Positions 32,639-39,986 of a stretch of DNA of 63,321 bases are shown here, piece after piece. The notes below the pieces were generated by a model. It was not told the DNA's origin. It was given only the letters and a program-made list of their open reading frames with translations, and did no database searches. Every line of letters starts with the position of its first letter. Position 1 is the first letter of the stretch. Position numbers and translations under genes: made by a program. This DNA comes from Bacteroidota bacterium. Its GTDB lineage: Bacteria > Bacteroidota > Bacteroidia > NS11-12g > UBA955. Location of the stretch: assembly GCA_005798825.1 (NCBI GenBank), contig SYIL01000045.1, positions 1 through 63,321 on the forward strand, given 5' to 3'.

Positions 32639-34992
32639 AGTGATACAAAAATACGGGGTTGAACCGAATTTCTACGCTCTGCTTTATGAACGATTTCAGT
32701 GCGAAGTGATAGGTATATTTTTTGTGAATTTTGTTTTATTCTGAGGGTTTCGGGGGTTTTGTTTGTTGGTTTCCCAGAAATTTTATGTGTTCTAAGAGTA
32801 TATTCAATTTGAAGATTGGCAGCTGAGCCTTTTCCTGTTAATACCCAAGACGTAAAATTATTTTCGGTACTCATGGGTTGGTAGTATAAGGCAATTGGGG
32901 TTGTGAATTGCAGTATTTCTGCGCCAATTTTTAGGGGAGTAAAGGGCTTTCGATGGGTGCAATTCAATGCAAAAAGACAAGAGGTTTGACCTATGAATCG
33001 TTGGGGAATGATGGAGATTTTATGGTTAAAATTCCATCCAACAGGTCCTTGTTGCTGTATCTGAAATGTAATTCGTTGTGCGTTGTTTCCCAGTATTGTT
33101 CGATTTTGTTGGATTCCAATTCTGCTGTAATTTATGGTCTCATCGACATGGTTTGCCCCCACAAAATCATCCCAATTTCCTTCGTTCTTATTATTGCTGA
33201 ATTGCCAAAAAAATCGAATCATGAAATTATGCCCAAGGGGTTCATTCCACTGGATTTGGTGTTTTATAATTATTGGCCGAATGCCCGAAGAAGTATATTC
33301 AATCTCTTTTCCAATAGTAAGTCCATATTTGAATTGTCGCTTCCCCTGGTTGCCTTGGCTAATCATTGTTGCTGTTGAGAATAGATTTTTTGTATATTGG
33401 TTAAACAACCCTTGAATTGGTTGAAAACCGTCTTCAATGCGGTAGCAACGAACCGAAATATCTGTTTCTTTCCCCAGTGCCATGGCATATCCTACTATTC
33501 CCGCAACCGAGGTGGCAGGATTCCGTTGTTTTGTAGGATTGGGGTTAGACGAGGTTTGTGTTGCCAAGGCTTGGTTGAATAAAAATTGCAATGCGTAATG
33601 ACCAAACAACATTCCGCCATGGTGATTATAGTGTGTAAACCAGACTTCACTGTAAACAAATTGAGAACCAATCGCTTGAAATGAAAAATTCCCACCTTGT
33701 AATGGGGTTTTATGGGGCCATTTAAGATTGGAAGCCCATGTTCGATTGTATGTGTTTGCAGAGAGTCCCATGCCTATTGAATACCTTTTAATAGTATTTT
33801 CATATTGGCTTGCGAGGGTAAAATGCTTCAATTGGGTATTATTTTTGCGTTCTTTATTCAATAAGGTCGTGAATCTGCCATCGGTAATTAGAGATGTAAT
33901 TGCACCCGTTTCGTTAATGCGACATGATATTTTTTGTGATGAGATTGCGGCCATTATTTTTATCGCACCTATTTTGAGTGCCATAGCAGAGCCAGTATAT
34001 CCACGAAATTCATCAAAACCTCTTTTTTCTGCCAATAGCCAATCGGGTGTTTTTCTGGCCCAGACAATCGGTGCATTCCAGAATCCAGAAAGGCCCCCTT
34101 GCACCAATCCTTGTCCGAGTTGCATTGTATACCTTCCCAAAATCCATGATTCGATTATTTTCCATTGGGATAATCTCAAATGAAAACTTGTAAAATCGGG
34201 TTTCAATACAATTTCTCCTGGGTCGCTTTGTAGGGTAATGCCAGTGGATAAAGTATGGCTATTGCTATACCGCCATTGAATGGAATTGCCTATGGGACTG
34301 CCCAAGATGCTTGAGTCATATTTAAGATTTGGTTGATATTGAATTCCGGATAAAATAGTATGTTTAGACGCACTAATTTGATGAAACCACTGTTTTTTTT
34401 GCCAACGAATTGGCAGGTCAAATCGAAAAAATGGCTTGAGGTTTATTAATTTGTATATTGCAATATTACAATGTATTAATTCACTCATATTGAGTAGCGG
34501 TCCAAACTGTTTTTTGTGATTAACGATAGAAATTCCGTCTTCAAAATTTAGCATTGGGTGGTGCAGTATTTCGTCATCGCTCATTTGATTAATGAAAATC
34601 AGGGGGGTATCTATTTGCTGCCGATTCGGTGTTTCAAACCAACGATATGGCAGCATCCCAATGGGCAACTTTTTTTCTGCTTTATTTGAATCCACCCATT
34701 GAGAAGGTCGTTCACCACCAAAAATTTTGGGCTTAATTCCCGCATCTTTTCGCCGCTGCCATAAGTTTTTTTCCAATTTACAATCTTTGATAGTGTGTTT
34801 TTCGAGATTTCTGCATGGAAAGAGAAGAGAGGAATTACGTTCAACCTCTTTCCTATTGTTAGTGCGTAGAATACGTTTACACCAATGGTTGGAATCCCAT
34901 TGGATGGCATTTTCGATAGGCATCGCAAAATGAATATTGCCCTGTTGGGCAGAACTTTTAGACAGGCATCCAATCATGGATATTACTGCCAT
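32626..34992 (-). CDS. Outer-membrane beta-barrel protein with ComEA-like helix-hairpin-helix domain
   Basis: A 788-residue protein. The ATG at 34992 gives a short signal (MAVISMIGCLSKSSAQ) and overlaps the upstream stop by 10 bases; longer in-frame starts back to 35136 run into the upstream gene. Residues about 142-200 resemble a ComEA-type double helix-hairpin-helix (IFINQMSDDEILHHPML, then IVNHKKQFGPLLNMSEL, then LINLKPFF), a fold that binds DNA or nucleoside backbones. The rest (about 205-788) is a run of alternating strands typical of a large outer-membrane barrel, ending in a strand whose last residue pair is W-K. The family is widespread but of unknown function in Bacteroidota; a DNA-handling role is hypothesised. 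Confidence 0.72.
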   Translation of the reverse strand: MAVISMIGCLSKSSAQQGNIHFAMPIENAIQWDSNHWCKRILRTNNRKEVERNSSLLFPCRNLEKHTIKDCKLEKNLWQRRKDAGIKPKIFGGERPSQWVDSNKAEKKLPIGMLPYRWFETPNRQQIDTPLIFINQMSDDEILHHPMLNFEDGISIVNHKKQFGPLLNMSELIHCNIAIYKLINLKPFFRFDLPIRWQKKQWFHQISASKHTILSGIQYQPNLKYDSSILGSPIGNSIQWRYSNSHTLSTGITLQSDPGEIVLKPDFTSFHLRLSQWKIIESWILGRYTMQLGQGLVQGGLSGFWNAPIVWARKTPDWLLAEKRGFDEFRGYTGSAMALKIGAIKIMAAISSQKISCRINETGAITSLITDGRFTTLLNKERKNNTQLKHFTLASQYENTIKRYSIGMGLSANTYNRTWASNLKWPHKTPLQGGNFSFQAIGSQFVYSEVWFTHYNHHGGMLFGHYALQFLFNQALATQTSSNPNPTKQRNPATSVAGIVGYAMALGKETDISVRCYRIEDGFQPIQGLFNQYTKNLFSTATMISQGNQGKRQFKYGLTIGKEIEYTSSGIRPIIIKHQIQWNEPLGHNFMIRFFWQFSNNKNEGNWDDFVGANHVDETINYSRIGIQQNRTILGNNAQRITFQIQQQGPVGWNFNHKISIIPQRFIGQTSCLFALNCTHRKPFTPLKIGAEILQFTTPIALYYQPMSTENNFTSWVLTGKGSAANLQIEYTLRTHKISGKPTNKTPETLRIKQNSQKIYLSLRTEIVHKAERRNSVQPRIFVSLCWK

Positions 34993-35834
34993 AAATAGTT
35001 TGCCTGTAATCCGCCAATCCAGCCCAATCGCTGGTGCCATTGAAAACTTAATCCTGCTGTCCATCGTATATCCTCTTTCACAATTGTCAATGTTATGGGA
35101 CTTTCGTTGCTGCGGGCCGCAACTATCGCGCGCCACCGATTTTCACCCAACCAAACTATTCCTCCTTCAGCATACGCTGTTTCAGCATTTCGGATTATCG
35201 AAGCCCAGGGCTGTATTTGATGGACACCATTACCCAACCAAATTATTCTATCCTCTTGCCACAGTTTGCTTTTCCATAGTTCCGGTTCTTGGGTTTCATT
35301 TAGCGTTTTCGAACCCCTAGTATAAAGGCCTAAAAATCGATTTGTTTGGTAAATCCATACGCCACCCTGTTTGGAATCATAGGTAAACCCTATGCGCATC
35401 ATCGGATGAATGCCCATTTGTTTGTCAAATTGACCCAATATTTTTTTATATGCAATGCCGAAACCACTCTGAAGCCAAAGCGTTTTGCCAATTTTTAATT
35501 CTTTGGAAATCATCAGGGATTGATCATATAAGTCCTTGCTGCCGATATGGCCCGACTCTATTATCCATTGTTTATATTGGAATCCGACACGAATTGCAGC
35601 CAAATCTGTCACCCCGGAGGCGCAGTTGTAATAATTGCAAAAAACTTTGTTAGCAATGCCTTTCTGTTCGCCATAAAAAAGGCTTGGATAGAGTATTTGT
35701 ATCGTTTTTCTTGGAAAAGCAGGCTGAATAGTCGGATGAATAATACCCCCAAAAGAATCCAATTGCGCTTGTAAAAAGGGTGTCAGAATGAGGTTTAATA
35801 CACAGATTCCGATATTCCTTTTTAGGCGTGTCAT
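34983..35834 (-). CDS. Putative outer membrane protein (barrel-like), 283 aa
   Basis: I do not recognise a named family. Residues 1-24 form a signal peptide (ending LQAQ). The mature protein is rich in Trp, Tyr, Gly and alternating strands (for example IRVGFQYKQWIIESG, KTLWLQSGFGIAYK and QGGVWIYQTNRFLGLYT), consistent with a small outer-membrane barrel of about 12-14 strands. It sits between merR (ATGA overlap at its start) and the HhH-barrel gene (10-base overlap at its end), so the two envelope proteins are almost certainly made together and probably interact. Confidence 0.65.
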   Translation of the reverse strand: MTRLKRNIGICVLNLILTPFLQAQLDSFGGIIHPTIQPAFPRKTIQILYPSLFYGEQKGIANKVFCNYYNCASGVTDLAAIRVGFQYKQWIIESGHIGSKDLYDQSLMISKELKIGKTLWLQSGFGIAYKKILGQFDKQMGIHPMMRIGFTYDSKQGGVWIYQTNRFLGLYTRGSKTLNETQEPELWKSKLWQEDRIIWLGNGVHQIQPWASIIRNAETAYAEGGIVWLGENRWRAIVAARSNESPITLTIVKEDIRWTAGLSFQWHQRLGWIGGLQANYLWQ

Positions 35835-36166
35835 TCTAGTTGTTCTTTGATTCTAATGAGTTTTTCTCTGAATTCTCTGAGTTCTTGGATCAATTTGGCT
35901 TGGGGATTTACCCATTCTTCATTTCGCTTAACTTTCTTCGAAGCTTGTGCCAAACGAACACCCTTTTCATGAGAAAGATAATAAATTTCTTTCAGTACCA
36001 CGATGTCTTTGGCTGTGTAAAACCGATCTCCCTTTTTGTTTTTCATCGGCTTAATTTGGGGAAAAGTTTTCTCCCAAAACCGCAACGTACTGGCTGGAAC
36101 GCCAATAATTGTGCTTACAGCACCAATTTTTAAATATTTCTTTGCGGGAATCTCAGTATTTTCCAT
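35831..36166 (-). CDS. MerR-family transcriptional regulator
   Basis: A 111-residue protein with a MerR-type winged helix-turn-helix: YLKIGAVSTIIGVPASTLRFWEKTFPQIKP near residues 11-40 is the classic recognition helix segment, followed by GDRFYTAKDI and a long helix to the C-terminus. There is no effector-binding domain, as in the short Bacteroidota MerR proteins next to M23 peptidases. Its stop overlaps the start of the outer-membrane protein gene (ATGA), so it may regulate that operon as well as itself. A -7-like box TACCTTCG lies about 35 bases upstream of the ATG. Confidence 0.88.
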   Translation of the reverse strand: MENTEIPAKKYLKIGAVSTIIGVPASTLRFWEKTFPQIKPMKNKKGDRFYTAKDIVVLKEIYYLSHEKGVRLAQASKKVKRNEEWVNPQAKLIQELREFREKLIRIKEQLE

Positions 36167-36236
36167 AAGCTTAGAATTTTACCATTCATCAAGTATTGCG
36201 AAGGTATGGTGCACCCTTGAATTGTAAAAGGGGTAT

Positions 36237-37199
36237 TTAATCGAAACGGGCTATTTCTTGTTGGCTCAATTCAATCATTTTTTGGTATTGCTCATCGGTT
36301 AAGTCATTGCGGTAAAAGAATGCGGGATTGAGCGGATTGTTAAATTTTCGCACTTCATAGTGCAAATGACTTCCAGTTGAGCGACCAGTATTTCCCACAA
36401 AACCAATCAGTTGTCCTCGAATTATTTGCTGTCCAATTCGGATAGAATATCGACTTAGGTGTCCATAAAGAGTAATATAACCGTTGCCATGATTTATGAT
36501 TATGTGGTTTCCATAACCCCAAGGATCTGATTTTACATGTGATACTATTCCGTTTGCAGTGGCATATACCTTTGTTCCTGTGGCCGCGGTAAAATCCATT
36601 CCCGGATGAAACGATGGGGTGTGGTAGAAAGGATCTCTTCGGTATCCAAATCCACCTGCCAAATGCCGTAAATCTTTATTTGGAATAGGCATAATCGCGG
36701 GTATTGATTCGATGGCTTTGATTCTGTCCTTCGATAAGCGTTGCAGTGTAGCATAAGATTTTTCTTGGCGTAAAGCAAGGGCTTCAAGGTGGTCTACTTT
36801 TTCTTTGATTTTCACCAGCATTTTCCCGTTTGATAGTTTGAGTAAGTCTGTATAATCCGTAGGTTGAAAATTTTCGGATTTAGTAGGGGGTGGAACATCA
36901 AAAATTGAACGGTAAATACCAATATCTTTCTCTTCTAGGGATGTCATTTTTTTTTCAAATTCATCCAATTGACGATTTGTTTGTGCTATCTCAGACAATA
37001 CTAAATAATTATTTTGTTGGTTGGGCATTAAGTTAAATCGTATATAAAAAGAAGCAATCAGAAAGCTAAGAACAAGGATCAACACGACAATCAACGAACC
37101 TGCTCCGATTCTGCGCCAAACCAAATACCGAAATTGTTCTGAAATCTTTTCAAAACTTAAGGTTTTTGGATTGTAAAAATATTTTGTTCGGCGGGCCAT
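36237..37199 (-). CDS. M23-family metallopeptidase, membrane-anchored
   Basis: A 320-residue inner-membrane-anchored enzyme. It has a basic N-terminus, one transmembrane helix (about 31-50), a periplasmic coiled-coil region (about 70-170) and a C-terminal M23 (LytM) domain: the Zn ligand motif HPGMDF (about 203), the later element YGHLS with catalytic His (about 250) and STGSHLHYEV (about 282). All catalytic residues are present, so it is probably an active endopeptidase that cleaves peptidoglycan cross-links, unlike EnvC/NlpD-type activators. It lies 70 bases upstream of merR and 29 bases downstream of the gamma-carbonic anhydrase gene, probably in one operon. Confidence 0.9.
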   Translation of the reverse strand: MARRTKYFYNPKTLSFEKISEQFRYLVWRRIGAGSLIVVLILVLSFLIASFYIRFNLMPNQQNNYLVLSEIAQTNRQLDEFEKKMTSLEEKDIGIYRSIFDVPPPTKSENFQPTDYTDLLKLSNGKMLVKIKEKVDHLEALALRQEKSYATLQRLSKDRIKAIESIPAIMPIPNKDLRHLAGGFGYRRDPFYHTPSFHPGMDFTAATGTKVYATANGIVSHVKSDPWGYGNHIIINHGNGYITLYGHLSRYSIRIGQQIIRGQLIGFVGNTGRSTGSHLHYEVRKFNNPLNPAFFYRNDLTDEQYQKMIELSQQEIARFD

Positions 37200-37228
37200 T
37201 TATAATTCAGATATGGAGAAAACAAATA

Positions 37229-37771
37229 TCATTCCTTAAATTTCGCAACAGAAAAATATCTGAGGTAGGTCTGTGCACGAAGCACATATTCATCCACATT
37301 ACTTTGTATTAGAATTTCCTCGCTTTTTTCTAGTTGTTTAACTATTTTTCCAGGAACCCCCAAAACCATAGAATAAGCGGGTACAATCATTCCTTGCGGA
37401 ATTAGGGCATTGGCGCCGATAATACTGTATTCACCTACGATGGCATTGTTGAGAATTGTGGCGTTCATTCCTACAACAACATGATGATTTAGTATTGCAC
37501 CATGAACGATTGCAGAATGTCCAATAACGCAGTTTTCACCTATAATACAGGGAAATCCTGGATCGGCATGGATGACTGCATTGTCTTGTATATTGGTGTT
37601 TGACCCTACGCGGATAGAATCACTATCACCACGCAGAACCGCACCAAACCATACGCTACTGTTTGAATCTAGGGTTACATCCCCAATGATAGTTGCGTTG
37701 GGTGCTACAAATACACTGGAGGATATTTTGGGTGCTGTTTGTAATTTGTGCAACAATTCATCGGGTGTCAT
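37229..37771 (-). CDS. Gamma carbonic anhydrase family protein
   Basis: A 180-residue left-handed beta-helix made of hexapeptide repeats. The zinc ligands of the gamma-CA fold are present: His68 (NAVIHADP), His85 and His90 (IGHSAIVHGA), together with Arg47 and Asp49 in VLRGDS. The family includes YrdA/PaaY proteins; catalysis of CO2 hydration is possible but many members are of uncertain activity. A promoter ends only 5 bases upstream, and the head is divergent from hutI with a 28-base gap. Confidence 0.92.
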   Translation of the reverse strand: MTPDELLHKLQTAPKISSSVFVAPNATIIGDVTLDSNSSVWFGAVLRGDSDSIRVGSNTNIQDNAVIHADPGFPCIIGENCVIGHSAIVHGAILNHHVVVGMNATILNNAIVGEYSIIGANALIPQGMIVPAYSMVLGVPGKIVKQLEKSEEILIQSNVDEYVLRAQTYLRYFSVAKFKE

Positions 37772-37776
37772 TGTTT

Positions 37777-37807
37777 CAAAAATGCGTTATTTGTAATTGA
37801 TGCGCAA
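37777..37807 (-). promoter_or_regulatory. Predicted promoter of the gamma-CA gene (TTG-N20-CATTTTTG)
   Basis: On the minus strand TTG (37807-37805) is separated by 20 bases from CATTTTTG (37784-37777), one mismatch from TAnnTTTG. The box ends 5 bases before the ATG at 37771, so the leader would be almost absent. It overlaps the start of hutI on the other strand. Confidence 0.5.
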
Positions 37808-39146
37808 GTTATTTGTTGGTATTTCAAAAATGTGGGGCGTGTCAGGTGTCCCTGGGGAGTTTAAAATGGGCGCTGCAATGCAAAGTGTAAATTCATTTTC
37901 AAATGCCTGGTTATGTGTTGAAGAGGGGGTAATAGCGGGCTTGGGAGGGGAGGAAGGGTTTTTTGGGCCCGAATCATTAGCCTTAGAAGTAAATCAATTT
38001 ATGGAGAGTCTTTATGTTGGTCGTACAATTGAAACCCCAAACCCAATTCATGCTGAGAGTGATATGCAATTTGAAATTGTCGATTTGGGCGGTGTCGAAT
38101 TACTGCCTGGATTTGTAGATTCTCATACCCATTTGGTTTTCGCTGCGCCACGCTGGAAAGAGTTTGTAATGCGTATTGGTGGAGAAAGCTATGAGACAAT
38201 TGCCGCAGCGGGCGGGGGTATTCTGAATTCTGCCAATGCCCTACAGGCAATGGATGAGGATGCACTGTTTGGTCAGGCAGCCACGAGATTACAATTGATG
38301 ATTGCCCATGGTACTACAACAGTAGAGATTAAAAGTGGTTATGGTCTTACAATGGAGGCTGAACTTAAAATGTTGCGGGTTATTAGGCGACTAAAATTGG
38401 CGTTTCCAATAATAATTCAATCAACATTTTTAGGGGCCCATGCCATCCCGTTGGAGTATAAAGAACAATCAGATTTATATGTTGATTTGGTGATAAATGA
38501 GATGTTACCCCAGGTAGTTGCTGAAGGCTTAGCTGATTACATTGACGTATTTTGTGATCGGGGATTTTTTAGTCCAGCCCAAACCGATCGGATATTGAAA
38601 GCCGCTAAAGCAGTGGGTTTGCCTTCTAAAATTCATGCAAATGAATTGGGATTAACTGGAGGAGTTGAGGTTGCTGTGGCCAATGGGAGTTTGAGTGCGG
38701 ATCATTTGGAATATTGTGGCAGTCATGAAATGGATATACTGCGCAATTCTTTTGGGAGTGAGGGGGGTGGAACGATGCCCGTCGCTTTACCAGGGACAAG
38801 CTATTTTTTGGGTATTCCCTATGCACCAGGCCGGGCGATGATTGACGCTGGATTGCCTTTAGCTTTGGCTTCAGATTTCAATCCTGGTAGCAGTCCGATC
38901 CTCAGTTTGCAAACAATATGGGCATTGGCCTGTACACAGATGAAATTATTGCCTGGAGAAGCGTTGAATGCAATTACGTGTAATGCGGCCAGGGCATTAA
39001 GACTTGAAAATAATGTCGGAATGCTTGCCCTTGGCATGCGAGCTGATTTTTTTACAACAGATTCGCCCAATGCCATAAATACAATTCCCTATTTTCTTGG
39101 ATACAATCATTGTAAGCAAGTATTTGTATTGGGCAATCTGCAATAG
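37800..39146 (+). CDS. hutI: Imidazolonepropionase HutI
   Basis: A 448-residue amidohydrolase-fold enzyme of histidine degradation, hydrolysing imidazolone propionate to formiminoglutamate. Metal ligands are visible: FVDSHTHLVFA near residues 105-115, KSGYGL near 180 and SDFNPGS near 360; the ANELG segment near 280 is also typical. It starts MRKLFVGIS with ATG 37800; a TTG codon directly upstream could add one residue. No hutH, hutU or hutG is nearby, so this gene is separated from the rest of the pathway here. Confidence 0.94.
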   Translation: MRKLFVGISKMWGVSGVPGEFKMGAAMQSVNSFSNAWLCVEEGVIAGLGGEEGFFGPESLALEVNQFMESLYVGRTIETPNPIHAESDMQFEIVDLGGVELLPGFVDSHTHLVFAAPRWKEFVMRIGGESYETIAAAGGGILNSANALQAMDEDALFGQAATRLQLMIAHGTTTVEIKSGYGLTMEAELKMLRVIRRLKLAFPIIIQSTFLGAHAIPLEYKEQSDLYVDLVINEMLPQVVAEGLADYIDVFCDRGFFSPAQTDRILKAAKAVGLPSKIHANELGLTGGVEVAVANGSLSADHLEYCGSHEMDILRNSFGSEGGGTMPVALPGTSYFLGIPYAPGRAMIDAGLPLALASDFNPGSSPILSLQTIWALACTQMKLLPGEALNAITCNAARALRLENNVGMLALGMRADFFTTDSPNAINTIPYFLGYNHCKQVFVLGNLQ

Positions 39147-39201
39147 CGCGAATGAAAAGGATTAGTCACAGCGTTTTGTAAATAGTTTGATTTAAGGGGT
39201 A

Positions 39202-39894
39202 TTACAAGGCCAATTCATATCCATTTTCAATAAGTTTTTGATAGCGTTTGGCGTTGTATTTAAACAATTTGGCAGGTCGATGGGCAACGCAGTTTTCTTT
39301 TTTGCCTGTATCAGTAATAAAATCAAGAAAAAGAATTTTTTTGCGAAAATTTCGCACATCAAATTGTGTTTCCAATACTGATTCATACATATTTTGAAGT
39401 TCGGTTAACGTAAAAAGTTTGGGCAATAATTCAAATCCGATGGGCTGCCTTCTTATTCTTAATTTAAGTTGAGATTTGGCAAATTCCAAAATTTCGTTGT
39501 GATCAAATGGCAAATTTGGAATTTCATTGATGGGAAACCATGCCGCTTCTTCCGCCCAAGAGGAAGGGTTTAAATGAGCATCTTCAATTTTTATGAGGGC
39601 AAAATACGACACGGTAAAAACCCTGCCGTAAGGGTGTCTATTGACTTTGCCAAAGGTTTGTAATTGCTCCATGTATATTTTTTCTAAACCTGTCAGTTTT
39701 TGGAGCACTTTTTCGGCGGAAGAAACCAAATCAATATCTACACTGATTAAATCTCCTGGCAATGCCCATTGATCGCGGAATGGCTCTGCGCCTCGGTAAA
39801 TTAATAGTATCTTAAGACCAGTTTTTTCGAATCCAAATACGACATTGTCCACAGATACGGCGGCTTTAAAATAATCACTTAGTGCATTTTTCAT
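39202..39894 (-). CDS. Nudix-fold transcriptional regulator (NrtR-like) 1
   Basis: A 230-residue protein with an N-terminal Nudix-like domain (about 10-145) and a C-terminal winged helix (about 160-225). The Nudix box (from Gly47) has lost every catalytic acid of RExxEE (K-V-L-Q-K-L in its place), so it should bind rather than hydrolyse its ligand. The wing segment LFTLTELQNMYESVLE...FDVRNFRKK matches the NrtR/AraR-type Nudix regulators, which sense ADP-ribose or sugars. An inverted repeat overlaps its promoter, which suggests autoregulation. A paralogue is at 56908-57678. Confidence 0.85.
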   Translation of the reverse strand: MKNALSDYFKAAVSVDNVVFGFEKTGLKILLIYRGAEPFRDQWALPGDLISVDIDLVSSAEKVLQKLTGLEKIYMEQLQTFGKVNRHPYGRVFTVSYFALIKIEDAHLNPSSWAEEAAWFPINEIPNLPFDHNEILEFAKSQLKLRIRRQPIGFELLPKLFTLTELQNMYESVLETQFDVRNFRKKILFLDFITDTGKKENCVAHRPAKLFKYNAKRYQKLIENGYELAL

Positions 39895-39910
39895 TGTTCA
39901 ATTTATGAAA

Positions 39911-39956
39911 GGTATAATCACAAATATATTGTAAAAAGTACAATAATAGTTATACC
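39911..39956. promoter_or_regulatory. Promoter and palindromic operator of the Nudix regulator
   Basis: The -7 box TATATTTG (minus strand, 39928-39921) ends 26 bases before the ATG. It overlaps a perfect 7-bp inverted repeat, TATTGTA (39927-39933), five-base spacer AAAAG, TACAATA (39939-39945). A second, wider inverted pair, GGTATAA (39911-39917) and TTATACC (39950-39956), flanks it. The arrangement suits autorepression by the Nudix protein. Prediction from symmetry only. Confidence 0.55.
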
Positions 39957-39986
39957 ATGGAATAGGTATTCAAAAAATTGACAGAC

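Noticed and set aside
34993-35136. Longer start for the HhH-barrel gene, adding 48 residues
   Set aside because: The extra codons lie within the upstream gene in another frame and would hide the signal peptide.
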